Positions 41,878 through 51,513 of a stretch of 64,000 nucleotides of DNA are shown one piece after another. The position numbers were made by a program, and so were the translations under genes. Positions within the stretch are counted from its first letter, which is position 1; every line of letters begins with the position of its first letter. Origin of the DNA: Halococcus salsus (GTDB lineage Archaea > Halobacteriota > Halobacteria > Halobacteriales > Halococcaceae); NCBI RefSeq assembly GCF_009900715.1, contig NZ_JAAAJC010000001.1, positions 857,216-921,215 on the forward strand. The letters are read 5' to 3'. The notes under the pieces were generated by a model. The model was given only the letters and a program-made list of their open reading frames with translations, did not search any database and was not told the DNA's origin.

Positions 41878-43458
41878 TCAGACGACCCGTCGGTCCGTCT
41901 CCGCCTCGATATCGCGTTCGAGCTTCCCGGTGGCTACCAGCGCCGACGCGGTCTCGATCTCGGCGTGAAGCGGTCTGTCGTCGTCGAGCGGTGCTATCTC
42001 GTCGCGAACCGTCTCGTAGGCGACCCCCGTACCCTCACCGGGCGCGAGCCCGTCGTCGACGAACTCCATCGCCTGTGCGCCACAGAGCAGTTCGATCCCC
42101 ACGACCGTGAGAAGGTTCTCGACGGCGGTGCGGGCGTTGAGCGCGCTTTGGGCGCTCATGCTCACGTGGTCCTCCTGGCCACCGCTCACGGGCGTGTTGT
42201 CCGTCGACGGCGAGCCGAGCGAGCGGTTCTCGTTGACGAGCGCGGCGGCGCTGTACTGGGCGATCATGTAGCCCGAGCGCACGCCGCTGTTCGGTGTCAG
42301 GAACGGTGGCAGGTGCGCTTCCTGGAGGTTCGGGTTGAGCAGCCGGTCGACGCGGCGCTCGACGATGCTCGCGAGGTCGGTGAGGGCGTTGGTGACGTAG
42401 TCGAGCCGGAGCGCGAGCGGCGCGCCGTGGAAGTTCCCGCCCGAGAGCACGTTCACGTTCTCGGTCCCGCTCGCCCGGTCGTCGACCGCTCCGCCGGGGA
42501 AGACCAGCGGGTTGTCGGTCGCGCTGTTGAGTTCGGTCTCGACCGCCTCGCGGAGGTGGGCGACCGCGTCGCGGGCCGCCCCGTGGACCTGCGGGAGACA
42601 GCGGATCGAGTAGGCGTCCTGCACGCGGTCGCAGTTGCGGTGTGACTCGACGATCGCCGACCCGGCGGTGAGGGTCCGGACGTTACGCGCGCTCGTCGCC
42701 TGCCCCGTGTGTGGGCGGACGTCCTGGATCGCCGGGTCGCAGGCGGCGGTCGTCCCCATCGTGACCTCGGTCGTGAGCGCGCCGGCGACGTCCGCACCCC
42801 CGAGCGCGCGCTCGGCGTCGACGACACAGAGCGCGCCCAGCCCGACGGAGAGCTGGGTGCCGTTGATGAGCGCCAGCCCCTCCTTCGCCACGAGCGAGAG
42901 GGGTTCGAGACCGGCCCGCGCGAGCGCCGCCGCCCCGTCGAGCCGGTCGCCGTCGACCTCGGCCTCGCCCTCGCCGAGCAACACGAGCGCCTGGTGGGCC
43001 AGCGGCGCGAGGTCACCGCTCGCGCCGAGGCTGCCGCGGGACCTGACGACCGGGTGAACGCCCCGGTTGAGCATCGCCACGAAGTGGTCGAGGACGACCT
43101 CGCGGATCCCCGAGTAGCCTTTCACGAGCGCGTTGATCCGCGTGACCATCATCGCGCGCACCTCCTCCCGGTCGAGTTCGCGCCCGACGCCCGAGGCGTG
43201 GCTCCTGACGAGGTTGGTCTGGAGCCGCCCGCGCTCGCTCTCGGGAACGCGTTCGGTCACGAGCTGACCGAACCCGGTGTTCAATCCGTAGACCGCCTCG
43301 CCGCTTTCGAGCACCTCCTCGACCCGCGCCCTGGACTCCCGGACCGCCTCGCGTGCGGGGTCGGCGATAGCCACCGTCCGACCACGACGGGCGACCGCGG
43401 CCACCGCCTCGGGCGTGAGCGATCCGCCGTCGAGGACGACCGGTTCCGCCCCGCTCAT
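41878..43458 (-). CDS. hutH: Histidine ammonia-lyase
   Basis: A 526-residue enzyme that removes ammonia from L-histidine to give urocanate. The tripeptide of GASGDLAPL cyclises to the MIO cofactor. GLNTGFGQLV and the active-site block NVLSGGNFHGAPLAL are also present. It is the last gene of the hut operon, and its ATGA overlaps the stop of hutI. Confidence 0.95.
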   Translation of the reverse strand: MSGAEPVVLDGGSLTPEAVAAVARRGRTVAIADPAREAVRESRARVEEVLESGEAVYGLNTGFGQLVTERVPESERGRLQTNLVRSHASGVGRELDREEVRAMMVTRINALVKGYSGIREVVLDHFVAMLNRGVHPVVRSRGSLGASGDLAPLAHQALVLLGEGEAEVDGDRLDGAAALARAGLEPLSLVAKEGLALINGTQLSVGLGALCVVDAERALGGADVAGALTTEVTMGTTAACDPAIQDVRPHTGQATSARNVRTLTAGSAIVESHRNCDRVQDAYSIRCLPQVHGAARDAVAHLREAVETELNSATDNPLVFPGGAVDDRASGTENVNVLSGGNFHGAPLALRLDYVTNALTDLASIVERRVDRLLNPNLQEAHLPPFLTPNSGVRSGYMIAQYSAAALVNENRSLGSPSTDNTPVSGGQEDHVSMSAQSALNARTAVENLLTVVGIELLCGAQAMEFVDDGLAPGEGTGVAYETVRDEIAPLDDDRPLHAEIETASALVATGKLERDIEAETDRRVV

Positions 43459-44687
43459 CGCCGGCCTCCGTCGACGGGCTCGCCGGACTTGAGCACCGTC
43501 TCTACCGTGTTCACGCCGAAGTTGTACGGGACGTGGACGTGTGAGGGCCCGTCGACGACCGCGATGTCCGCGGGCAGCCCCTCCCGAAGCGTCCCCGTCT
43601 CACCCGTCCGATCGAGGGCACGAGCCCCGCCGTGTGTGCCGGCGACCAGCGCTTCGGCGGGTGTCATTCCCATCCCGACACAGGCGAGCGCGATGGCGAA
43701 GCCCATACTCTGTGAGTGACAGTTCGGGTTGAAGTCGGTCGCCACCGCGACCGCTCCGCCGTCGTCGAGAAAACCCCGCGCGTTCGCGTACTCCGCGCCG
43801 AGCGAGAAGGCCGTCCCGGGGAGGAGCACGGGCGTGACACCCGCCTCGGCGAGCGCCGCGCGGTCGTCGCCGTTCGCGTGGAGGAGGTGGTCGGCGCTCG
43901 CCGCACCCAGCTCGGCCGCGAGCCGCGCGCCGCCGAGCCGGACGAACTCCTCGGCGTGGACCTTCGGTGTGAGCCCCCGCCCCATCCCGGCTTCGAGCAC
44001 GCGGCGTGACTGGGCGACCGAGAAGACGTCCTCCTCGCAGAAGACGTCGCAGAACTCGGCGACCCCCTGGTCGGCGACCGCGGGGAGCTGCTCGTCGACC
44101 ACCCTGTCGGTGTACGTCTCGGCGTCGGTGTCCGTCGGAACGGCGTGGGCACCCATGAACGTCGGTACGACGTCGATCGGGTGGCGTTCGTCGGCCCGGC
44201 GGATCACGTCGAGCATCCGGAGTTCGGTCTCGGTGTCGAGGCCGTAGCCGGATTTGACCTCGACGGTCGTCGTGCCGTGGGCAAGCATCGTATCGAGGTG
44301 GGTCAGCAGGTTCGCGAGGATCTCGTCGTCGCTCGCCTCGCGGACGGCGCGGACGGTTCGGAGGATACCACCACCGTCGGCGAGGATCGCCTGGTACCGT
44401 TCGCCACCGAGTTTCGCCGCGAACTCGTCCGAGCGGTCGCCCGCGAACAGGCCGTGCGTGTGGGCGTCGACGAACCCCGGAATCACGCTCCTCCCGGTCG
44501 CGTCGACGGCGTGGTTGGCGTTCTCCGGCGGATACTCGTCGGTGACCGCCTCGCTCGGCCCGACCGCGGCCACCCGACCGTCGACGACGGCGATGGCGGC
44601 GTTCTCGTACCGTTCGAGCGGCGCGTCCGCGCCGGGTCCGACGACGACCTCGCTCGCGTCGTGGACCACCGTCGTGAGTTCGATCAT
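43455..44687 (-). CDS. hutI: Imidazolonepropionase
   Basis: A 410-residue metal-dependent amidohydrolase that opens the ring of 4-imidazolone-5-propanoate. Metal ligands appear in [27 protein letters not shown] and [10 protein letters not shown]. The gene overlaps hutG and hutH by the four bases ATGA at both ends. The frame extends far upstream through hutG; ATG 44687 is the start of homology ([11 protein letters not shown]). Confidence 0.95.
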   Translation of the reverse strand: MIELTTVVHDASEVVVGPGADAPLERYENAAIAVVDGRVAAVGPSEAVTDEYPPENANHAVDATGRSVIPGFVDAHTHGLFAGDRSDEFAAKLGGERYQAILADGGGILRTVRAVREASDDEILANLLTHLDTMLAHGTTTVEVKSGYGLDTETELRMLDVIRRADERHPIDVVPTFMGAHAVPTDTDAETYTDRVVDEQLPAVADQGVAEFCDVFCEEDVFSVAQSRRVLEAGMGRGLTPKVHAEEFVRLGGARLAAELGAASADHLLHANGDDRAALAEAGVTPVLLPGTAFSLGAEYANARGFLDDGGAVAVATDFNPNCHSQSMGFAIALACVGMGMTPAEALVAGTHGGARALDRTGETGTLREGLPADIAVVDGPSHVHVPYNFGVNTVETVLKSGEPVDGGRR

Positions 44688-45604
44688 GGTCGACCTCCGT
44701 CGTCGCCGCTGAGAAAGTGCGCGATCGCTCGTGCGCCCGCGGCGGCGGTTCGGCCGTCGGTGTCGAGCGGCGGTGCACACTCGACGACCTCGAAACCCGC
44801 CACGCGGTCGTCGGCCGCGACCGTCCGCAGCATCTCGAACAGCTCGCGTGACATGACCCCGCCGGGAGTGGGCGCGCTCACACCCGGTGCGGCCGTCACG
44901 TCGAGCACGTCGAGGTCGACGCTGACGTAGACCGCCGCCACGGCCCCCATCGCGTCGAGCGCGCGTTCGGCGGCGTTCTCGGGGTCGACACCGACCGCCT
45001 CGCTCGTGACGACCGTCCCACCCCGCTCGGCGACGTACTCGGCGTACGTCGTCGAGGTCTCGAAGTGCCGTGCGCCGACGCAGGCGTAGGCGTCGAGCCC
45101 CGCCTCGTGGAGCTGCCGATAGGGCGTCCCGCTCGTCGGGCCTCCCCGCAGCTCGCGGCAGTCGAGATGGGCGTCGAAGTTGATGACGCCGAGCGACGCC
45201 GGGAGGAGCGGGGCCGCGTTCGGATACGTGAGGGAATTGTCGCCACCGAGGAAGACCGGCAGCGCGTCGCTGGCGTGTAGATCGCGCGTTCGTTCGAGAA
45301 CCGCCTCCTGCACCCGACCGACGTCGCCGTCCGGAACGTCGACGTCGCCACAGTCGCCGACCGAACCGACGGCTCCCGCACCGAAATGATGGGTCTTGAC
45401 CCCGGCGAGCGCGTCGCGGAGCGCCGCCGGTCCCTCGCGCGCACCACGACGACCGATCACTGCGCCGTCGTACGGTTCGCCGACGAGAACGGCGTCGAAT
45501 CCGTCGGCATCGTCGGAGGATATCGGTTCGACGACGTCCCCGAACTGCACGTCGTTCGGGTCGCCGGAGGGCCCGTTCCACACTGGTGGGTCGCGCAAGC
45601 TCAT
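44684..45604 (-). CDS. hutG: Formimidoylglutamase (arginase/agmatinase family)
   Basis: A 306-residue enzyme that splits N-formimidoylglutamate into glutamate and formamide. The manganese ligands lie in [10 protein letters not shown] and [15 protein letters not shown]. The first motif reads GGDNS, with asparagine where arginases have histidine (GGDHS), so one Mn ligand may be altered. It lies between hutU and hutI with ATGA overlaps on both sides. Confidence 0.92.
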   Translation of the reverse strand: MSLRDPPVWNGPSGDPNDVQFGDVVEPISSDDADGFDAVLVGEPYDGAVIGRRGAREGPAALRDALAGVKTHHFGAGAVGSVGDCGDVDVPDGDVGRVQEAVLERTRDLHASDALPVFLGGDNSLTYPNAAPLLPASLGVINFDAHLDCRELRGGPTSGTPYRQLHEAGLDAYACVGARHFETSTTYAEYVAERGGTVVTSEAVGVDPENAAERALDAMGAVAAVYVSVDLDVLDVTAAPGVSAPTPGGVMSRELFEMLRTVAADDRVAGFEVVECAPPLDTDGRTAAAGARAIAHFLSGDDGGRP

Positions 45605-47337
45605 CCTCGGTCCCGCATCGGTACGGCCACGTCGGAGCGGTCGGCCTCGTCGAGTGCGTCCTCGTAGCCCGCGTCGGCGTGGCGGACAACGCCCATGCCG
45701 GGGTCGGTCGTGAAGACGCGACGGGCTTTCTCGGCGGCGAGCTGGGTGCCGTCGAGCACGACGTGGTTGTTCGTGTGGAGCGCGTTGCCGATGCCGACAC
45801 CGCCGCCGTCGTGGACGCTCACGATGTCCGCGCCCGCGGCGCAGTTGAGCAGCGCGTTGAGGATGGGCCAGTCGGCGACCGCGTCGGTGCCGTCGCGCAT
45901 CGCCTCGGTCTCGCGGTGGGGGCTGGCGACGCTGCCCGCGTCGAGGTGGTCGCGTGTGACGACGACCGGGGCCGAGATCTCGCCCTCGGCGACCAGTTCG
46001 TTGATGCGAAGCGCGAAGCGTGCGCGCTCGGTGATGCCGCTCTCGTCCGTTTCGTAGCCGAGCCAGCAGACCCGCGAGGGGAGTCCTTGGAACGAGACGT
46101 GCTCCTGTGCGAGCTCGATCCAGCGGGTGAGCGAGTCGTTCCCGGGGAACAGCTCCGTGACGGCCTCGTCCGTGCGGCGGATGTCGGCGGGGTCGCCCGA
46201 CAGCGCCGCCCAGCGGAACGGCCCGCGACCGCGACAGAACATCGGACGGATGTACGCCGGTACGAACCCGGGGAAGTCGAACGCGTTCCCGTGGTCGCGG
46301 TGTTCCTCGACCTGACCACGGAGGTTGTTGCCGTACTCGAACGCGACCGCGCCCCGATCCTGGAGTTCGAGGATCGCATCGACGTGGCGTTCCATCGTGT
46401 CGAGGCTCGCCTCGACGTAGCGTTCGGGGTCGGAGTCGCGGAGTTCGTCGGCTTCGTCGACCGTGTAGCCGCTCGGATAGTAGCCTTCGAGCTCGTCGTG
46501 AGCGCTCGTCTGGTCGGTCACGATGTCGGGGACGAACTCGCGCTCGACCATCGTCTCGAGCATGTCAGCGACGTTCATCTCGACGGCGACGCTGTAGGGT
46601 TCGGCCGCCTCCGCCGCCGCCGTCGCGGCGTCGAGCGCCTCGTCGAGGCTCGCCGCACGTTCCATCAGGTAGTCCGTTTCGAGCCGGCGTTCGATACGAC
46701 GGGCGTCGACCTCGGCGACGAGACAGACGCCGCGGTTCATCGTCACCGCGAGGGGCTGTGCACCGCTCATCCCGCCGAGACCGCCGGTGGCGACGATCTT
46801 CCCCCCGAGGTCGCCTCCGTACTCCTGACGACCGAGTTCGGCGAGGGTCTCGTAGGTGCCCTGCACGATCCCCTGGGTGCCGATGTACGCCCACGAGCCG
46901 GCGGTCATCTGGCCGTACATGATCTTGCCCTCGGCCTCGAGTTCGTGGAACTGCTCCCAGGTGTCCCACTTCCCGACCAGGTTCGAGTTCGCGATGAGGA
47001 CGCGGGGTGCACGTTCGTGCGTTCGGAATCGACCGACGGGTTTGCCCGACTGGACGAGGAGGGTCTCCTCGTCGCCCAGCTCACGGAGTTCGTCGAGGAT
47101 AGCGTCGTAGGCGTCCCAGCTCCGGGCCGCGCGGCCGGTTCCCCCGTAGACCACGAGGTCCTCGGGCTTCTCGGCCACCTCGGGGTCGAGGTTGTTGTTG
47201 AGCATTCGGAGGGCGGCCTCCTGTCGCCACCCCTCACACTCGATATCGGTACCGGTGGGCGCGCCCCGATACGCACGCCACCGCTCGGACGGCTCACCCA
47301 CCCCACCGTCGGCCGGGACGGATCCTTGTCGGCTCAT
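45601..47337 (-). CDS. hutU: Urocanate hydratase
   Basis: A 578-residue NAD-dependent enzyme. [18 protein letters not shown] near the N-terminus and [18 protein letters not shown] bind NAD and substrate. It is slightly longer than the usual 550-560 residues at the N-terminus. It is the first gene of the operon; the reaction order (H, U, I, G) differs from the gene order (U, G, I, H). Confidence 0.96.
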   Translation of the reverse strand: MSRQGSVPADGGVGEPSERWRAYRGAPTGTDIECEGWRQEAALRMLNNNLDPEVAEKPEDLVVYGGTGRAARSWDAYDAILDELRELGDEETLLVQSGKPVGRFRTHERAPRVLIANSNLVGKWDTWEQFHELEAEGKIMYGQMTAGSWAYIGTQGIVQGTYETLAELGRQEYGGDLGGKIVATGGLGGMSGAQPLAVTMNRGVCLVAEVDARRIERRLETDYLMERAASLDEALDAATAAAEAAEPYSVAVEMNVADMLETMVEREFVPDIVTDQTSAHDELEGYYPSGYTVDEADELRDSDPERYVEASLDTMERHVDAILELQDRGAVAFEYGNNLRGQVEEHRDHGNAFDFPGFVPAYIRPMFCRGRGPFRWAALSGDPADIRRTDEAVTELFPGNDSLTRWIELAQEHVSFQGLPSRVCWLGYETDESGITERARFALRINELVAEGEISAPVVVTRDHLDAGSVASPHRETEAMRDGTDAVADWPILNALLNCAAGADIVSVHDGGGVGIGNALHTNNHVVLDGTQLAAEKARRVFTTDPGMGVVRHADAGYEDALDEADRSDVAVPMRDRG

Positions 47338-47448
47338 CGACTACCGGTACGTGAACGAGTCACGAGACGATGACCCCTCCTCATGGAGGACCGTTTATCA
47401 CCTCCACCGCGCGGTAGACGTTTATGCGACGTGGGCGCTTCGTGCGGT
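47338..47448. promoter_or_regulatory. Divergent hut promoter region with 5-3-5 inverted repeat
   Basis: The repeat TCCTC-ATG-GAGGA lies at 47378-47390. Further copies of the arm are CCTCC at 47376 and 47401, so that GGAGG and CCTCC also flank CCGTTTATCA. TATA-like boxes lie at 47393-47399 (GTTTATC, leftward as GATAAAC) and 47420-47425 (GTTTATG, rightward). A regulator bound at the repeat would influence both directions. Confidence 0.5.
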
Positions 47449-48102
47449 ATGCACGAGGCGACCTTCCGCATCGAGGGGGATGGAGCGTACGCCGCGGCGA
47501 CCGCCGGCACGGATGCGCGCGTCGAGCTCTGGTGTAACGACCACTGCGACCTCCTCCACGTCACCGGCGGCGCGAGCGACGAGATACTCGCCCACGTTCG
47601 CGAGGCGGTCGGCGTGCAGGAGCGCCTCCAGCGACCGGACGAACTGGTCCTCATCACCGCCGACTGCCTGCAGCGCCACGAGGGCGACCTCATCGAGACC
47701 TACCTCGCCCGTCACGACTGTCTGCTCCTGCCGCCCCTGCGCTACGCTCGCGGTGCGAAGTCCTGTCGCGTGCTCGCGCTCGACCCGGCCAACCTCACGG
47801 CGTGCTACCGCGACCTCCTCGCGGCGGGGTTCTCGGTCTCGGTCGAGCGAACGCGCGAGATCGAGACGGTCACCCACGACGCGCCGCTGCTCACCCTCGA
47901 CGGCGTTCTCCCCGACCTCTCGGCACGTCAGCGCGAGACCCTCGCGATCGCCTACGACTTCGGGTACTACGAGATCCCGCGGGAGACCACGACGGCCGCC
48001 ATCGCCGACGCGGTCGGTGTCGAGCGACGGACCGCCGAGGAACACCTCCGGCGTGCGGAGAACAAGCTGGTCGCGGCGATGATCGAGTACGTGTGCGCCT
48101 AG
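47449..48102 (+). CDS. Bacterio-opsin activator-type HTH regulator, probable hut regulator
   Basis: A 217-residue protein. Residues 1-155 form a small-ligand or sensor region without named domain; it contains CNDHCDLLHVTGG and ITADCLQRHEGD. The C-terminus is the HTH_10 domain: LSARQRETLAIAYDFGYYEIP then TAAIADAVGVERRTAEEHLRR. Divergence from hutU makes it the best candidate for the operon's regulator. ATG 47449 gives a leaderless start about 27 bp after GTTTATG. Confidence 0.82.
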   Translation: MHEATFRIEGDGAYAAATAGTDARVELWCNDHCDLLHVTGGASDEILAHVREAVGVQERLQRPDELVLITADCLQRHEGDLIETYLARHDCLLLPPLRYARGAKSCRVLALDPANLTACYRDLLAAGFSVSVERTREIETVTHDAPLLTLDGVLPDLSARQRETLAIAYDFGYYEIPRETTTAAIADAVGVERRTAEEHLRRAENKLVAAMIEYVCA

Positions 48103-49529
48103 AGCACGCCGAGCGCATTGAGGAGGTGGGTCATGCCGGCGACGAGCGGAACTAAGATGACCGTCCGCATGACGAACAACAGGACGAGGTCTCGGAACCG
48201 GACCGGAACGTCGCTGAACATGTCCATCGTCATCGGCCCGACGCTCGAGAAGAATATCAGCTGGGAGACCGCGAGCACGGCGACGAAAAACCGCGCCATC
48301 CGTGCGGTCTCCTCGACCAGCAATACAGGGACGTACATCTCGGTAATGCCGACGATGGTCGCCGGCGCGACGGTCTCCGCGTCCGGCAACCTGAGGAGTT
48401 CGATGACGGGCACGAGCGGCGCACCGAGGAGCTCGAACGTCGGGGTGTACGCCGAGAGCAACACCGCCGCGAGACCGACCGTGAGGATGGTCCCCAGGAT
48501 GAGGCTCGTGAGCTTGAGGCCATCGACGAACCCACGCCAGGCCGCCCCTGTGAACGTCTCGCCGTCCCTCGCCTTCCCGACCGCTTCGCTGAGCGCGAAC
48601 CGGAGATAGTCGCGTGTGGAGCCGACGAACGGCACTTCGGGGTCGGGTTCGGCGATGTACTCCTTCGGAACGCGGCTGATCGGTGGTATCCGAACGAGGA
48701 TCACGGCACAGACCACGACACAGACGAAGTACGCGACGAAGATAACGGGGAACAGAGCAAGCATGTCGAGCGTGGCGGCCACGACGCCGACGAACCCGAT
48801 ACTCACGGTCGAAAAACACGTCGAGATGATGAACACCTCCCGCTTGTCGTACCCGCCGCGATCGAAGACGTTCCGGGTGACGTAGAGACCGACCGAGTAC
48901 GACCCGACCCACGACGCGAGGCTGTCGAGCGCGGCTCGACCAGGGAATTTGAACAGTGGGTTCATCACCGGTCGGGCGAGCGTGCCGACGAACTCGAGCC
49001 CCCCGAGTTCGACGAAAACGGTGATGAAAACCGCCCCGATCGGAATGATGACGCCGACGCTGTAGATCAACGTTCCCCACATGAACTCGCCCGTCGACGA
49101 CGTGTAGAGCCATGCGGGGCCGAGCCTGAGGAACATGACCGGTGCGAGGAGCGCCCCGAGTACCCGGAGCGCCCAGAACGCGGTCGAACTCTCGAAGTAC
49201 GAGAGGTCGATGTCGAGCGAAAGCACTCCTCGTGCGTCGAGCTCGGCGGCGGTCGTCAGCGCGCCGCCAGCGACGATGACCGCTAGCGCATATAGCCCGA
49301 CCGCGTCGGGGAACGTGGCGGTGATCGTACTGACGACGATGTCGAAGGGCACGGTGACCTCACCCTGCCAAGGCACCGGAACGAGGAAGAAGACCGCGCC
49401 GATGGCGAACGCGACCACGAACTTGAGTATCGGTCCGGTCTCGAAGTCGTTGAGGTCGATCTCGTCGATCCCTCGCGTCGGCGGTGCGTCGTCGATGGAC
49501 CATGTCCTGTCCTGTGTATCGGTACTCAT
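48099..49529 (-). CDS. YjiH-family (nucleoside-recognition/GATE domain) membrane transporter
   Basis: A 476-residue polytopic protein with about eleven helices. GGLEFVGTLARPVMNPLFKFPGR and DSLASWVGSYSVGLYVTRNV are YjiH/GATE-type features, and ITEMYVPVLLVEE lies near the C-terminus. It converges on the regulator with a 4-bp overlap. Adjacency to hut suggests histidine or urocanate uptake; the family itself is not well assigned. A GTG at 49535 is an alternative start. Confidence 0.78.
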   Translation of the reverse strand: MSTDTQDRTWSIDDAPPTRGIDEIDLNDFETGPILKFVVAFAIGAVFFLVPVPWQGEVTVPFDIVVSTITATFPDAVGLYALAVIVAGGALTTAAELDARGVLSLDIDLSYFESSTAFWALRVLGALLAPVMFLRLGPAWLYTSSTGEFMWGTLIYSVGVIIPIGAVFITVFVELGGLEFVGTLARPVMNPLFKFPGRAALDSLASWVGSYSVGLYVTRNVFDRGGYDKREVFIISTCFSTVSIGFVGVVAATLDMLALFPVIFVAYFVCVVVCAVILVRIPPISRVPKEYIAEPDPEVPFVGSTRDYLRFALSEAVGKARDGETFTGAAWRGFVDGLKLTSLILGTILTVGLAAVLLSAYTPTFELLGAPLVPVIELLRLPDAETVAPATIVGITEMYVPVLLVEETARMARFFVAVLAVSQLIFFSSVGPMTMDMFSDVPVRFRDLVLLFVMRTVILVPLVAGMTHLLNALGVL

Positions 49530-49778
49530 GCACACAGAGAAGGAAGAGGACCACCTGGTTCGGTACCCACCGCTTGCGGTGGTGTTTATATATGTTCGAG
49601 CGGTCCACCCCGAAACCGTCCCAACTCTTCGATCGATCCCGCCGAGTACGAACCGAACGCTCGGCAGGCCGTTTATTTTAGAAGATCAATACTTCTCGAG
49701 TTCTGATGGCCCTCGGTGGGCCGTGATCGGCCTGACCGGCGTCCGCTTTCTACTTGATGGGATGACTATTGGCGGGTC

Positions 49779-49918
49779 ATGGCCGTCATCGGCGGGTTCG
49801 ACGTTCCGGAGGAGCGGCGATCTACTCCGAGTACGACCCCGCGGAGTGTTCGATCGGGTTCGCTGCTCTCGTGTTCGGGCTCGCACTGCTCGTCTTCGTG
49901 GCGTTCCAGTTGATCTGA
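49779..49918 (+). pseudogene. Small membrane protein frame broken by one base
   Basis: An ATG at 49779, about 27 bp after a TATA-like TTTCTACTT, opens MAVIGGFDVPEER. One frame over, from 49820, the reading continues IYSEYDPAECSIGF and a hydrophobic helix ending FVAFQLI-stop at 49918. The in-frame continuation is Arg/Ser-rich and looks non-coding. Adding one G in GCGG at 49814-49818 joins both parts into a 46-residue protein. The rest of the 475-bp gap (49536-50010) shows no other gene. Confidence 0.4.
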
Positions 49919-50010
49919 AGACCACCGTGTTCCCCCCAGACAGGAAGTCCCCTCGAATCCGCCGCCAAACCCGGACACTACAAGCCGTCCCGCCGGGGAG
50001 TGCACATCGT

Positions 50011-51384
50011 ATGGCCGACCCGCTCACCGTGATCGGATATTCGGATCTCGAAGGGATCTACGACGAGCCGGACTCCATCGCCAGACTCGGGAGCTTCCTC
50101 CTGGCGCGACGGGACGACGACACGCTGCTGGTCGGAGCCGGCGACAACACGGCTCTCGGGGTCGCATCGACCGTTTCGCACAACAAACCGGGGGTCGAGC
50201 TCCCGACGCGCCCCGGGCGTGCGATCGCGGCCCCGTTCTATCGAGCGGTCGAACCGGACGTCGAGACCTTCGGCAACCACGACCTCGACCACGGACCGGC
50301 GGACGCGAGGGACCTCGTTCGCGAGTTCCCGACCGGCTGGACGTGTGGGAACCTCCACACCGACGACGGACTGTTCGGCGCGGACGCGGGCGTTCGACCG
50401 ACGCGTACGTTCGAGACGGGGGTCGGTCGTGTCGGGGTCTTCGGCGTGACGACCACCCAGCTCCCGGCGATCACGCCGAACGCGTCCAGCCTCCGGGTGA
50501 CGAACCCGGTCGACGCCGCACGGACGGCTGCCGCCGACCTCCGCGAGCGGGTCGACTACGTGATCGGGGTCTCCCACTGCGGTCGCGACGACCCGGCGGT
50601 TGCGGCCGCCGCCGATGCCGACCTCGTGGTCGGCGGGCACCTCCACGAGCGATGCGCCGGGATCCACGACGGCACACTGCTCGTCCGAACGGGCGGGTCC
50701 GGCGTCGTGGAAGCGACGACCGGCGGCAAGTACGCGTTTCACGACTCGATACGAACGGCTCCCGACCGGTCCTTGCTCGACACCTACACGCGGGTTCGGG
50801 AGGCGCTCGAACTCGACACGGTCGTCGCGCACGTCGACGAGCCGGTCGTCCGCGACAGGGAGACGCTCACCACCGGTGAGTCTCGGCTGGTAAACTTCGT
50901 CGCCGACGCGTATCGGGCGGCGACCGACGCCGACGTCGGGGTCATGCACGCCAGCTCCCTCCGAACGGGACCGCCGCTCGCCGGCGACGTCTCCGCGGGC
51001 GACGTGATCGCCGTCTCGCCGTTCGGCAATCGGTTGACGACGCTCTCGGTATCGGGAACCGCGCTCCGGAAGGCGCTCGCGGTCGCCTGTCCCGCCGCCG
51101 AGAACGATCGCTGGTTGCTGTCGGTCTCGGGTGCCTCGGTCGTCTGGGACGATACGACCGGGGCGTTCGAACGGATCCGTATCGACGGCGACCCGCTCGA
51201 CGCGGAAGACGAATACACGGTCGCGGTTCAGGAGTACTTCGTCGTCACCGAGACGATGCCTACGTTGACCGAAGGGGCCGTCCAGTCGTACCACGGGCTG
51301 CAGTACGACCACCTCGTCGCGCACGCGGCGAACGGCGGGCTCGGGATCGGTATCGAGGATCGCATCGTGAGACCGAAGCAGTGA
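50011..51384 (+). CDS. 5'-nucleotidase-like metallophosphatase, cytoplasmic
   Basis: A 457-residue protein with an N-terminal metallophosphatase domain (GAGDNTA, FGNHDLDHG, VSHCGRDD, VGGHLHERC) and a C-terminal 5'-nucleotidase domain beginning near ESRLVNFVADAYRAA. The first metal motif, usually DxHG, reads YSDLEG. There is no signal peptide, unlike most bacterial relatives, so it probably works in the cytoplasm on nucleotides or related phosphate esters. Confidence 0.8.
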   Translation: MADPLTVIGYSDLEGIYDEPDSIARLGSFLLARRDDDTLLVGAGDNTALGVASTVSHNKPGVELPTRPGRAIAAPFYRAVEPDVETFGNHDLDHGPADARDLVREFPTGWTCGNLHTDDGLFGADAGVRPTRTFETGVGRVGVFGVTTTQLPAITPNASSLRVTNPVDAARTAAADLRERVDYVIGVSHCGRDDPAVAAAADADLVVGGHLHERCAGIHDGTLLVRTGGSGVVEATTGGKYAFHDSIRTAPDRSLLDTYTRVREALELDTVVAHVDEPVVRDRETLTTGESRLVNFVADAYRAATDADVGVMHASSLRTGPPLAGDVSAGDVIAVSPFGNRLTTLSVSGTALRKALAVACPAAENDRWLLSVSGASVVWDDTTGAFERIRIDGDPLDAEDEYTVAVQEYFVVTETMPTLTEGAVQSYHGLQYDHLVAHAANGGLGIGIEDRIVRPKQ

Positions 51385-51513
51385 GAAGCTCGAACGAGCC
51401 GAACCCAAACCGAATCGGCCCGACGAGAAGAGGCGGCCCACCGGCCGGCCGAACAGCTGTTCGACACGGCGAGGATTCGGTCGTTTAATACGTGGTCCTC
51501 GTGACCGGCCGGT

